Shown here piece after piece: positions 22,760 through 30,628 of a DNA stretch of 44,813 nucleotides. The stretch lies in assembly GCA_012838305.1 (NCBI GenBank), contig DUPN01000036.1:1-44813 (forward strand). The letters are read 5' to 3'. The notes below the pieces were generated by a model, which saw only the letters and a program-made list of their open reading frames with translations, was not told the DNA's origin and ran no database searches. The position numbers were made by a program, and so were the translations under genes. How positions within the stretch are numbered: the stretch's first letter is position 1; each line of letters begins with the position of its first letter. The DNA is from Bacillota bacterium (GTDB taxonomy: Bacteria > Bacillota > Limnochordia > Darwinibacteriales > Darwinibacteriaceae).

Positions 22760-23854
22760 CTAGCTTCCCTCATCTGCATGTGGAACCCGCTGTCCAACAT
22801 AGAGTAGAGCAGAGATAAAAGCAGTGATGGGAATGGCCAAAGTTAGTCCAATGCTCCCCGCCATGGCCCGAATGACTTCAGAGGCTACCATATCGAGGTT
22901 TACCACTTCACGCCAACTGCTCTGGCTTGCCTGGAACAGGAGTAACAAAGGGAGGGACGATCCCACATAGGCTAAGATCAATGTGTTGGACATGGTGGCA
23001 ATGAGATCTCGACCCACTGCGATACCCCGGCCAAAGAGCGTCTTAAAGTCCGTTTGCGGATCCGCTGCTGTGATCTGTTCCATGGAGGAGGCAATGCTAA
23101 TGCCTACGTCCAAGATGGCACCAAGGGCTCCAATAATCATGCCGGAAAAGAGCAGACCCTGGAAATCGATGGAATCCACCATGTATTCCAACATCTGTGC
23201 CTCGCTGGAGGAGAGCCCCGTTAAGTAACTGGCTTTGCCGGCCAGATAGGCGAGGACTCCCGCACTCACCAAACCTCCTACTGTCCCAGCCACCGCGGCC
23301 GCTGTCTTCTTACTGTAACCTGTGACAAACAGAATGAACAGCAGTGTCAGCAGGGAGGACAAACCCACGGTGATCAAAATAGGATTATGACCCCTCATTA
23401 CCAAGGGGAGAATCATGAAGACAATCACCAGAACCATACCCATCAGGGAGATAATGGCCTTAACCCCCTGGCGGCCTCCAATCACAATCACAGAAAGAGC
23501 AAAGAGGACTGCGATCACAATCATGGGATTCCTTCGGGAGAAATCAGCCAGGAAGTACTGGGCTGTGTTGCCGCTAAAGTCCGCCTCCAAAACCACTCGG
23601 TCTCCCTTCTTGACCGCCAAGTCATGGTAGGGATGACCCGTCAATGTGTGCAGGATCTGGACGCTTTGTCCCTTGTGAGGTCCAGATAGAAGCTGGACTG
23701 TGACAAGATAACTTTCCCATCCTTCCTGTTCATAGGGCTGGGGTCCCGCTGTGTTCACACTCAGGACGCGCCCGCGGTAGGATGCAGCCAGAACAGTACT
23801 GCTTAAAACCAGTACCAGCAGCAAAGCAGCTAGGATCTGCAGCTTTCTCGGCAT
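22760..23854 (-). CDS. YibE/F-family membrane protein
   Basis: 364-residue membrane protein. It starts with a hydrophobic signal segment (QILAALLLVLVLSSTVLA), has a beta-rich extracytoplasmic N-domain to about residue 110 (GQSVQILHTLTGHPYHDLAVKKGDRVVLE), then seven or so membrane helices carrying the family pattern GAILDVGISIASSMEQI. YibE/F proteins are widespread in Firmicutes and have no established activity. ATG 23854 is preceded by GGAGG seven bases away; an ATG 33 bases earlier has none. It follows the Mrp gene's transcript start region on the same strand but has its own upstream gap of about 90 bp. Confidence 0.9.
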   Translation of the reverse strand: MPRKLQILAALLLVLVLSSTVLAASYRGRVLSVNTAGPQPYEQEGWESYLVTVQLLSGPHKGQSVQILHTLTGHPYHDLAVKKGDRVVLEADFSGNTAQYFLADFSRRNPMIVIAVLFALSVIVIGGRQGVKAIISLMGMVLVIVFMILPLVMRGHNPILITVGLSSLLTLLFILFVTGYSKKTAAAVAGTVGGLVSAGVLAYLAGKASYLTGLSSSEAQMLEYMVDSIDFQGLLFSGMIIGALGAILDVGISIASSMEQITAADPQTDFKTLFGRGIAVGRDLIATMSNTLILAYVGSSLPLLLLFQASQSSWREVVNLDMVASEVIRAMAGSIGLTLAIPITAFISALLYVGQRVPHADEGS

Positions 23855-23944
23855 AGGAATACCTCCAAACAGTGCAAGATAATACATAGCTTATTATAGC
23901 ACAGGGGCCTGCTGCCGGTGTGCATCGATTAGGTCTAACCTCCG

Positions 23945-24754
23945 CTACGAAGACGTAACTTCACCTTTTCCCAGGTTTTCCAGGGCCCGAGCGACAGGTT
24001 CAAGCCATGTGGCATCCATCGACTCAATGGTTCCCTGATCGCAGCAATCGGCTATAGCGGGATCAAGGGGTAGTTTCGCCAAAACCTGGATATTGTGACT
24101 GTGGGCAATTTGTTCGATGTGGCTGTCACCAAAGATCCGATAATCCTTGCCGTTATCGGGGCAGCGGAAGTAGGACATATTCTCCACCAGACCAAGGATG
24201 GGAATATTCATCATCTCAGCCATTTTCACAGCCTTCGATACAATCATGGCTACAAGTTCCTGGGGCGAAGTGACAACAATGATGCCGTCCACAGGAATGG
24301 ACTGGAATACGGTTAAGGGAACATCACCCGTCCCCGGAGGCAGATCGATAAACAGGAAATCGACGTCCTCCCAGATAACATCGGTCCAAAACTGTTTGAC
24401 CATACCGGCAATCAACGGACCTCGCCAAACAACCGGATCTGTCGTGTGATCCAGGAGCAAATTGATGGACATGATGTCAATACCTGTTCTTGTTTTGACT
24501 GGATACAGGCCGAGTTCCGAACCTGTGGCCTTTGCAGTAACGCCAAAGGCCTTGGGAATAGATGGACCGGTCACATCTGCGTCAAGAATGGCTGCATGGT
24601 AGCCCTTGTCTTGCATGGTCACAGCAAGCATTGACGTTAGCAAAGACTTGCCCACGCCCCCTTTGCCACTGACAATGCCGATCACCTTACCTACACTGCT
24701 CAGCGCATGAGGTTTTTCGAGGAAATCAGTTTTTCGCTCCTGTGTTTCTGCCAT
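23945..24754 (-). CDS. mrp: Mrp/NBP35-type Fe-S carrier P-loop ATPase
   Basis: 269-residue cytosolic ATPase of the ApbC/NBP35/Mrp group, which binds and transfers [4Fe-4S] clusters as a dimer. Motifs are Walker A GIVSGKGGVGKSLL, LDADVTGPSIP and Walker B FLFIDLPPGTGD. The C-terminal cluster site that normally reads CPxCG is here RCPDNGKDYRIFG: the first Cys remains, the second is Asn. Loss of that Cys occurs in a known anaerobe branch (CPDTG forms) and may change cluster binding. AAGGAG precedes ATG 24754. Its promoter shares boxes and geometry with the NifX/MinD operon at 3452-3507, so these proteins are probably made together. Confidence 0.92.
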   Translation of the reverse strand: MAETQERKTDFLEKPHALSSVGKVIGIVSGKGGVGKSLLTSMLAVTMQDKGYHAAILDADVTGPSIPKAFGVTAKATGSELGLYPVKTRTGIDIMSINLLLDHTTDPVVWRGPLIAGMVKQFWTDVIWEDVDFLFIDLPPGTGDVPLTVFQSIPVDGIIVVTSPQELVAMIVSKAVKMAEMMNIPILGLVENMSYFRCPDNGKDYRIFGDSHIEQIAHSHNIQVLAKLPLDPAIADCCDQGTIESMDATWLEPVARALENLGKGEVTSS

Positions 24755-24860
24755 AGGACATCTCCTTCATGTTTTCATCTTGATATGATCAACGCAGCAC
24801 AGGTTGAGAGCAGAGGCAGTATTCCCTCTCCAGCCTCGGTCGTCATCCCCGCGCATGAGG

Positions 24861-24909
24861 GGCATATGTCACTTGAATTTCATTATACTGGATATCCGGC
24901 ATATGTCAA
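24861..24909 (-). promoter_or_regulatory. Promoter of mrp with two CATATG operator boxes
   Basis: The minus strand has TTGACA (24904-24909), 16 bp, TATAAT (24882-24887). GGCATATGTC occurs at 24898-24907 over the -35 and again at 24861-24870 downstream of the -10. The boxes are 37 bp apart, against 38 bp in the NifX/MinD promoter, with the same -35/-10 spacing. Confidence 0.78.
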
Positions 24910-24918
24910 TAACTTCCG

Positions 24919-24958
24919 AAAAAGCATCTCCGTCACCGGAGAATCGCCGTGTACGGCG
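24919..24958 (-). terminator. Tandem hairpin terminator of the polysaccharide deacetylase gene
   Basis: On the minus strand a CGCCGT/ACGGCG hairpin is followed by TCTCCG-GTGA-CGGAGA (a GNRA-type loop) and then TGCTTTTT. It lies directly upstream of the mrp promoter and insulates it. Confidence 0.72.
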
Positions 24959-25004
24959 GTTCCTTCGGTCGCGGTTCCTACAAGTCGCCAAGCCTTGAGG
25001 GTCC

Positions 25005-25649
25005 TCAATCCAGAGACAGCAGCTCACTAATGGTCACAAACTCGTAACGGCCGGCCCGGAGGGCACGAATGATTTGGGGCAGAGCGCTGACGGTGCCGTT
25101 TAAATGTTCCCCACTGTGCATCAGGACGATGACCCCGGGATGACTGCAGGTGAGCACCTTCCCGGCGATCTCTTCTGCGCTGTTCTGGGACGAATCCCAG
25201 TCAAAGGAATCGATGGACCAATTGATCATCAGCCAGCCTGCTTCCCCCAGAAACTCAATACTGTCATCTCTAAGGGCACCATAGGGTGGACGCATGATGG
25301 GCGGCGTCAGGCCCACGGCCTCCCAAATTCTCTCGTTGGTGGGGATTAGCTCCTCCTTGAGAATCTCCTCATTGCTCAAGCTGCGCAGGTCAGCATGGGA
25401 CCAGGAGTGGTTCCCCAGCTCGTGGTCTTCATCTACAATGCGCTGCACCAACTCGGGATAGTCTTGAACCTGATTTCCAAGGACAAAAAAGGTGGCGCGG
25501 ACCTGCTCTGCGCCTATTATGTCCAGCAGTTGCGCCGTATGATCACCAACCGGTCCGTCGTCGAAGGTTAGGGCCATCAGGCGCTCCTCCTCAGAAGCTG
25601 CCAGGAAAAACCACGCAGGATAGGCAGCGGCCTGTCGATTGACTGTCAT
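25005..25649 (-). CDS. Polysaccharide deacetylase (CE4 / NodB family)
   Basis: 214-residue metal-dependent deacetylase that removes N-acetyl groups from chitooligosaccharide-like or peptidoglycan glycans. CE4 motifs are ALTFDDGP (catalytic and metal Asp), NHSWSHADL (metal His pair), MRPPYGALRD, NWSIDSFDWD and VIVLMHSGEHL, where the last motif usually reads LxHD or similar but the His is kept. There is no signal peptide, although the first 15 residues are mildly hydrophobic, so location is unclear. ATG 25649 has GAGGGGG six bases upstream. A very small membrane ORF lies just before it (25665-25778) and may be linked. Confidence 0.9.
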   Translation of the reverse strand: MTVNRQAAAYPAWFFLAASEEERLMALTFDDGPVGDHTAQLLDIIGAEQVRATFFVLGNQVQDYPELVQRIVDEDHELGNHSWSHADLRSLSNEEILKEELIPTNERIWEAVGLTPPIMRPPYGALRDDSIEFLGEAGWLMINWSIDSFDWDSSQNSAEEIAGKVLTCSHPGVIVLMHSGEHLNGTVSALPQIIRALRAGRYEFVTISELLSLD

Positions 25650-25664
25650 CTGAAACCCCCTCAG

Positions 25665-25778
25665 TTAATCTGGCCTACTCTTGCGTAAGGTTGGCGCATC
25701 CGTTCCCATCGCCACAGCAGAAAAAGCAAGGATCAACAGGGTCAATAATGTGTTTGAGACCAAAAGCCTTCGCCTCAA
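25665..25778 (-). CDS. Possible small membrane/leader ORF before the deacetylase gene
   Basis: 37-residue frame starting TTG 25778, with an AAGGGGTGG sequence about six bases upstream. It encodes a basic start (RRR) and one hydrophobic helix, LLVSNTLLTLLILAFSAVAMG, ending 15 bp before the deacetylase ATG. It looks like a signal peptide or membrane anchor that is not in frame with the deacetylase. Either it is a real small membrane protein, or a frameshift has detached the export signal of the deacetylase. I see no direct proof of either. Confidence 0.35.
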   Translation of the reverse strand: MRRRLLVSNTLLTLLILAFSAVAMGTDAPTLRKSRPD

Positions 25779-25844
25779 GACATTCCACCCCTTGTGCTGT
25801 TCTGGATTGTCCTCCCGAAAATAGAATGTAGGGGAGGGATAGCT

Positions 25845-27413
25845 GTGGCAGTACAACTGACGGTCTTTGACGGTTCCGGATGCATCGGCGGTAATAAGAT
25901 CTACCTCTTGGCCGACGGCGTCGGTGTCTTTTTCGATTTCGGTTTGAACTTCTCCGCAAGGTCCCGCTATTTTGACGAGTTCCTGCGTCCCCGAAGCGCC
26001 TTGGGTCTACTGGACTACCTCAAGACTGGACTCCTTCCGCCTATCCCAGGAATCTACCGACACGACCTCTTCCCCCCAGGGGCAAAGCGAATGGAGGGAT
26101 TTGGGCTTAAAGAAGACGATCCACTGCAACTGCAAGCTGTGCTATTATCCCATGCACACAGCGATCATCTGCAGATGATCTCTTTTCTCCAGCCCCATAT
26201 CCCGATTTACTCCAGTCTCGCCTCGGCCGTGATCGCCAAAGCCAGGCAGGACACGGGAAGCGGCAATCTAGACGGCGAGACAACGTCGATCATTCCTAAG
26301 GAAGAATGGGAAGGGCTCCTGCGCTCCAGTCATTATCGCACCTCTCCCGCCCTGGGGCGCATATTCAAAGTGGCCGAGGGCCAAATCGCAGGGCAAGTTC
26401 AGGAGTTTTGGGCAACTCCTCCCTCGGCGCGTGCCCTCCAGTGCATACCCCTCGAAAGCTATAGCGGACAAGTAGGAAACCTTAATACTCTCTACTTCCC
26501 CGTCGATCACTCCATCCCCGGATCGGGGGCATGGGCGGTGGAGACCTCGGAAGGATGGGTGGTCTATACTGGCGATCTGCGTCTGCACGGCGCTCGCAAA
26601 GGGGATACCCTCCATTTTGTGGCACAAGCAGCCCGCCTTAGGCCCCTAGCCCTGATCTGCGAAGGGACCCATCTCGATAACGAATGGTTCATGTCCGAAG
26701 CCGCCGTCTATGAAAATGCCCGTCTGGCTGTGGAGTTAAGCAAAGGACTGGTTATAGCCGACTTCTCCTTAAGTAATATGGAGCGCTTAGCACTCTTTTA
26801 CCAGGTGGCATTGGACACGGGGCGCATTTTGGTCGTCACATTCAAAGACGCTTACCTTCTGGAAGCCCTGTCCCAAGTAATCCCCGATATGCCCAGCATA
26901 GAAAACTCATCCCAGCTGAAGATCTATGGACCCAATAAAGTGAACCTCGCCAGCTGGGAACGGGCACTTGCAGAAAGGTACAGCGCCCGCATGGTCCCGG
27001 CCCAGGAAATCCAGAAGGCGCAAGCAGCGTTCATTCTGTGTTTTGGTTACTATGATCTGCCAAACCTCCTGGATATCGAACCAAGGGGAGGTCTCTATCT
27101 GCACTCCAGCTCAGAACCTTTCCATGAGCAAATGATCTTGGATATGGGAAGACTCCAGGCCTGGCTTGATCACTTCCAGATCCACAATGCAGGTCATCTC
27201 CTACAAAAACCTAAACCCAGCCCTTTCCACTCCTCAGGACACATCGGAGGGCATGAGCTCCTCCATTTGATCGAACAGATCCGACCGCGTTTTCTCATCC
27301 CGGTTCATACCGAGAAACCCCATCGCATCCGGCAGATGGTCCAAGCCCGCCTGGGTAAAGCGGTAAACGTGATCCTGCCCAAAACAGGGCACACCTTTTC
27401 CCTGAAAGGTTAG
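25845..27413 (+). CDS. Metallo-beta-lactamase-fold hydrolase with beta-CASP-like region (RNase J-like)
   Basis: 522-residue protein. The metal site motif is LLSHAHSDHLQM near residue 110. WVVYTGDLRLHG supplies the second Asp ligand, and the C-terminus has HSSGHIGGHELLHLIEQIRPRFLIPVHTEKP, the arrangement seen in beta-CASP nucleases such as RNase J and archaeal CPSF proteins. The N-terminus (DGSGCIGGNKIYL) matches the same group. It is longer than a plain MBL protein and a little shorter than RNase J (about 555). Nuclease activity is inferred. The start is GTG 25845 behind GGGGAGGGA; a frame reaching 25794 lacks a site. It precedes the amino-acid permease gene. Confidence 0.85.
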   Translation: MAVQLTVFDGSGCIGGNKIYLLADGVGVFFDFGLNFSARSRYFDEFLRPRSALGLLDYLKTGLLPPIPGIYRHDLFPPGAKRMEGFGLKEDDPLQLQAVLLSHAHSDHLQMISFLQPHIPIYSSLASAVIAKARQDTGSGNLDGETTSIIPKEEWEGLLRSSHYRTSPALGRIFKVAEGQIAGQVQEFWATPPSARALQCIPLESYSGQVGNLNTLYFPVDHSIPGSGAWAVETSEGWVVYTGDLRLHGARKGDTLHFVAQAARLRPLALICEGTHLDNEWFMSEAAVYENARLAVELSKGLVIADFSLSNMERLALFYQVALDTGRILVVTFKDAYLLEALSQVIPDMPSIENSSQLKIYGPNKVNLASWERALAERYSARMVPAQEIQKAQAAFILCFGYYDLPNLLDIEPRGGLYLHSSSEPFHEQMILDMGRLQAWLDHFQIHNAGHLLQKPKPSPFHSSGHIGGHELLHLIEQIRPRFLIPVHTEKPHRIRQMVQARLGKAVNVILPKTGHTFSLKG

Positions 27414-27497
27414 CTTCGCTCAAAGCAGATGATAAAGGGAAATCCCTCCTCTTACCGAATCTACCAAGAGTATGTATCCAAGAGTGGAGGGAACCCT

Positions 27498-28844
27498 GTG
27501 TCCAGTGATTCAAACCACAGATTGAAACGCACATTACGATTACCCCATGTTGTAGCGGTTGCGATTGGTCAAACGATCGGAGCAGGTATCTTTGTCTTGA
27601 CGGGTATGGGTCTAGAGTTCACCGGCCCCTCGGTCACCTTAGCCTTTGTGGCAGCAGCTGTTCCCACTGCCTTTCTCCTGCTGGTTGTAGCCATGCTTGG
27701 CTCCGCCCTGCCCACCACGGCTGGAACCTACATGTATGCCAGCCGCCTGTTCTCGCCCGTGGGAGCCTTTGTGGGAGTATGGGGTTATCTGGCAACGTCA
27801 CTTCTAGGTGCGTTCCCGCTGTACGCCATCGGCGCCGCCCACTACTTACAGGCTGTTGTTGATGTACCCACCATTCCTTCAGCCCTTGGTCTGTTAACCC
27901 TGCTCTATATCGTCAACCTTTTGGGCATCTCCTTTGCAGCCATCCTTCAAGGACTGATGGTTGTGCTCCTGTTGATCGCCCTTGTGGTTTTTGTGATCAT
28001 GGGTTTTCCCGCCATTGAGATGGCCAACTTTACTCCCTTTTTCCCAGGTGGGGCCGGAGGGTTTGCCATGGCCGCCTCTATCTTGACCTTTACCCTAGTG
28101 GGTGCCAACGCCATCATCGAACTAGGAGGGGAAATCAAAAACCCAGGGAAGACTATACCCCTGGCCTTCCTGATTTCCTTCCCGCTTGTCCTAGCCCTCT
28201 ATCTACTTGTTGCCATTGTGGCAGCAGGCGCCTTGCCATGGACCACAACAGCGGGACAGCCCCTGACCCTGGTAGCCCAAAGCTTCATGGGACGGGCTTC
28301 CTTCAACTTCTTCGTATTTGCGGGAGGTCTCTTAGCCATTGTCACAACCCTCAACGCCAGCCTCATGTGGGGAACCCGTTCTTTGCTGGGAGTGAGCGCA
28401 GATGGTCTGCTACCTAAGAAGCTAACAGCAGTCAATCGGCGTTTTGGTACGCCCCACTGGTTCCTTACCCTCATTTATGTGGTGTCGGCAGCCGCGATTC
28501 TGCTTTTAGGAGAGGAGCACCTCTCCCTTTTTGCCGTCCTAGCATCTATCGGCGGCATTATCGTGTTTATTCCACTGCTCGGTGCTGCAGTCCGCTTACC
28601 GAAAAGGGCACCGCAAGCGTATGAGAACAGTCCATTTAAACTGCGGGGACTTTGGCTCTATCTCTCCGTTGGAGCGGGCTTTTTTCTGTCCCTTGTCGTC
28701 CTGATTGTGCTCTTAATTGACCTCATATCCTACCCGGCTGGACTCGCCTATGGAGTCGCCTTCATTCTCTGGCTAATCGCCGGAGCTCTGCTGTTCCTAA
28801 TGAGGAAGCCAGGGCAAAATGATGGTGCCTTTCGGCCAATGTAG
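27498..28844 (+). CDS. APC-superfamily amino acid permease
   Basis: 448-residue secondary transporter with about twelve membrane helices. The helix-1 signature is AVAIGQTIGAGIFVLTG, where the unwound Gly-rich stretch binds the amino group of substrates. Helix 6 has ANAIIELGGEIKNPGKTIPLAF, the usual APC marker. Probably a proton-coupled amino acid importer or exchanger; the substrate is not deducible. The start is GTG 27498, six bases after GGAGGG; earlier ATG 27429 lies too near the preceding gene and has no box. About 85 bp separate it from the MBL gene, so the two may share a transcript. Confidence 0.92.
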   Translation: MSSDSNHRLKRTLRLPHVVAVAIGQTIGAGIFVLTGMGLEFTGPSVTLAFVAAAVPTAFLLLVVAMLGSALPTTAGTYMYASRLFSPVGAFVGVWGYLATSLLGAFPLYAIGAAHYLQAVVDVPTIPSALGLLTLLYIVNLLGISFAAILQGLMVVLLLIALVVFVIMGFPAIEMANFTPFFPGGAGGFAMAASILTFTLVGANAIIELGGEIKNPGKTIPLAFLISFPLVLALYLLVAIVAAGALPWTTTAGQPLTLVAQSFMGRASFNFFVFAGGLLAIVTTLNASLMWGTRSLLGVSADGLLPKKLTAVNRRFGTPHWFLTLIYVVSAAAILLLGEEHLSLFAVLASIGGIIVFIPLLGAAVRLPKRAPQAYENSPFKLRGLWLYLSVGAGFFLSLVVLIVLLIDLISYPAGLAYGVAFILWLIAGALLFLMRKPGQNDGAFRPM

Positions 28845-29091
28845 CTTTCATTGCTGCAACACAAGGAGCAAGGAGGAGTAGGGACTGAGCATACGGCTGG
28901 TCTCCCCTTCGTCCATCACAGTCCATTCGACGACCGTGCACACAATTCCCTCCCCGGGATTGCGGAATTGACGTATGTCTTCTTCTCTTCTCCTGCCCAG
29001 ACCCCTGTCGATCACAAAGACCGAAGGCAATCGTGCATTCGGCCCCTTAGCAAAAATGTCGGCATTCGCCGTGAGTTTCTTGTACGCATAC
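28845..29091. other. Gene-free stretch before the riboswitch
   Basis: Short frames on both strands (up to about 100 codons) have no ribosome sites and no family features, so I call no gene here. No clear terminator of the permease gene was found. Confidence 0.5.
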
Positions 29092-29119
29092 TTGCATTCC
29101 CTGGAAAAAATGGTATACT
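29092..29119 (+). promoter_or_regulatory. Promoter of the c-di-AMP riboswitch transcript
   Basis: TTGCAT (29092-29097) and TATACT (29114-29119) are 16 bp apart and lie just upstream of the aptamer, so the transcript starts at about 29126. Confidence 0.65.
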
Positions 29120-29120
29120 A

Positions 29121-29241
29121 AAGGCGATATCTCCGAATTGTAGTTTATAGCGGGGGAACCAGTCTTGGGGTGAATCTTGCTTGAAGCGAGAGGGGCAACT
29201 TGGGTGTCCTAACCCGTCAGCTAACCTCGTAGGAGTACACC
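29121..29241 (+). ncRNA. Cyclic-di-AMP riboswitch (ydaO-yuaA type) aptamer
   Basis: The conserved blocks of this riboswitch class are present in order: CGGGGGAACCA, GGGGTGAATC, a variable stem (CTTGCTTGAAGCGAG), GGGGCAACTTGG, and AACCCGTCAGCTAACCTCGT followed by AGGAG. The last block is nearly invariant in ydaO-type RNAs. It senses cyclic di-AMP and generally turns gene expression off when bound. An intrinsic terminator follows at once, then a single small ORF. Confidence 0.92.
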
Positions 29242-29289
29242 AAGCGTACTGTCGTTTTGGCTCAAGACCAAGACGCCACGCGCTTTTTT
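29242..29289 (+). terminator. Riboswitch-controlled intrinsic terminator
   Basis: AAGCG / CGCTT outer arms enclose a CGTTTTGG / CCAAGACG inner stem with loop CTCAAGA, followed by TTTTTT. It lies between aptamer and gene, as expected for an expression platform acting on transcription. Confidence 0.78.
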
Positions 29290-29323
29290 GTTTGCGCAAA
29301 ATAAACGAAAAGGAGATGTTGTC

Positions 29324-29488
29324 ATGAGAGTTTGTCCTGATTGCTTTGCAGTGAATCGGTCCTACCACAGCTATTGCCAAAAGTGCTCTGGTGCCCTCAA
29401 TACTCGCGGTGAGATTCACTACCCGCGTCTGAAGGTCAAAAGGAAACCCGCCCGGCGTGTTCCCACGGGATTCACTGCTACTCCATAG
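29324..29488 (+). CDS. 54-residue zinc-ribbon protein under c-di-AMP riboswitch control
   Basis: Very small protein with four cysteines in a CPDC-x10-CQKC pattern (Cys4, 7, 18, 21), a zinc-ribbon knuckle pair, followed by a basic tail (RLKVKRKPARR). The ATG at 29324 has AAGGAG eight bases upstream. It is the only gene on the riboswitch transcript; the next gene is convergent. Basic zinc ribbons of this size often bind RNA, ribosomes or partner proteins, but no function can be assigned. Without the riboswitch this ORF would be easily overlooked. Confidence 0.75.
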   Translation: MRVCPDCFAVNRSYHSYCQKCSGALNTRGEIHYPRLKVKRKPARRVPTGFTATP

Positions 29489-29509
29489 TGCACAGGCAAA
29501 GGAGTCTAA

Positions 29510-30370
29510 TTACGCACTGGCCCTGACGAGTGCACCGTTGGGGCTGGGCAATTCCTCTTGTTCTATGCGGTTCATTTCACAGAAGTGTTCCAGAAATCCC
29601 TTCGCCTGGTCGAGCTGGTCAGTGCCTTCCTTCAAGGCTACGATATCCTGGAGAATCTGGGCGGTCCACACATTGTCGAAATAGCGGTAACGACCGCTGT
29701 TCCAGGTCATGCTGTTTGGATATCGTTCGTTCACGTAGTATTTCCAGAAGGGCAGCTCCTTCGCTTCCTCAGGCGACAGACGAAGCCTGTACTGGGAATG
29801 GGCCGGGATGTAACCGTCTTCACACAGCTTACCAACAAAGGACTCACCCACCATGAACAGACCAACTACCCGTCTCTCCTCCTCGGGTGCATCCTCTTCT
29901 CTGGCCGTGATCAAACAGCAGCTATTCTGGTGCAGACGAACCAGCCGGTTTGGTTTTCCCGCATGCGCGCCGCTTTTCTTCAAGCCAGTGAACACCCTCC
30001 ATTCGGCAAACACCCGATCTTGGTCTTCCTGATCGCACCAAAAGGCCACCTGCGAAACGGGGTTGAGCTTGTAACTCTTAACCAGTTTCTCCCGGGCCAA
30101 GAGCCGCTGCCGTTCTTCCTCCTCAGCGATTCTCTTCTCCTCCAATTCAGCTTGCATTCGGCGCTGCTCTGCTTCCTGCGTCTTTCTCAGATCGTCAACA
30201 CGCTTGGCAAGCTTTCTGTCCACCAAGGTCAAGTGTGTTCCGAAGGCGTCGGGAAACACGAATTTCTTGGTTCCCACAGGAAACGCCACTTCAATATAGG
30301 AACCATCGCACGCAACTACACTACCCTTGCCAAAACTCCCATGCGTTACCTGTTTATCTAACAGATTCAT
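29510..30370 (-). CDS. Conserved hypothetical protein with SH3-like N-terminus and coiled coil
   Basis: 286-residue soluble protein, not recognised as a named family. The first 55 residues (VTHGSFGKGSVVACDGSYIEVAF, KKFVFPDAFGTHLTL) look like a small beta-barrel. Residues 60-100 are a charged coiled coil (EAEQRRMQAELEEKRIAEEE). The remainder is a mixed domain with VAFWCDQEDQDRVFAEWRVFTG, PNRLVRLHQNSCCLITARE and a late FWKYYVNERYPN. I recall similar N-terminal segments in clostridial hypothetical proteins. No catalytic pattern is visible. ATG 30370; a possible TTGCGT-N17-TATCAT promoter lies at about 30433-30461. Confidence 0.75.
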   Translation of the reverse strand: MNLLDKQVTHGSFGKGSVVACDGSYIEVAFPVGTKKFVFPDAFGTHLTLVDRKLAKRVDDLRKTQEAEQRRMQAELEEKRIAEEEERQRLLAREKLVKSYKLNPVSQVAFWCDQEDQDRVFAEWRVFTGLKKSGAHAGKPNRLVRLHQNSCCLITAREEDAPEEERRVVGLFMVGESFVGKLCEDGYIPAHSQYRLRLSPEEAKELPFWKYYVNERYPNSMTWNSGRYRYFDNVWTAQILQDIVALKEGTDQLDQAKGFLEHFCEMNRIEQEELPSPNGALVRASA

Positions 30371-30474
30371 TTATGCGCCTCCATATCTATTTCTACATGT
30401 GCATTTGTTTGCACTTTTTTTCGCCATTCTTAGATTAATGATAACACAAACAAAGGAAAAACGCAAATAGGCTA

Positions 30475-30503
30475 TTGACATCGGCAAATATCCAGTGTAA
30501 ACT
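30475..30503 (+). promoter_or_regulatory. Sigma-A-type promoter of the LysM/Sm-like gene pair
   Basis: TTGACA (30475-30480), 17 bp, TAAACT (30498-30503). The 5' leader of about 115 nt contains a small hairpin with a GCAA tetraloop (GTAGC-GCAA-GCTAC at 30588-30601) and ends with a GGGGAGGAG ribosome site. Confidence 0.7.
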
Positions 30504-30628
30504 AATTTGTTATGCGTCCAATTAGCGGATTGAAAGTATTATAGGACTATATTCCTGGTACCCCGTCTCCCCCACGCACATATCCTGTAGCGCAAGCTAC
30601 TTCAAGTAAGGGGAGGAGTGTTGTCTCG

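Noticed and set aside
28848-29030. A 60-codon minus-strand frame after the amino-acid permease gene.
   Set aside because: No start signals, mixed composition and no motif. More likely chance.
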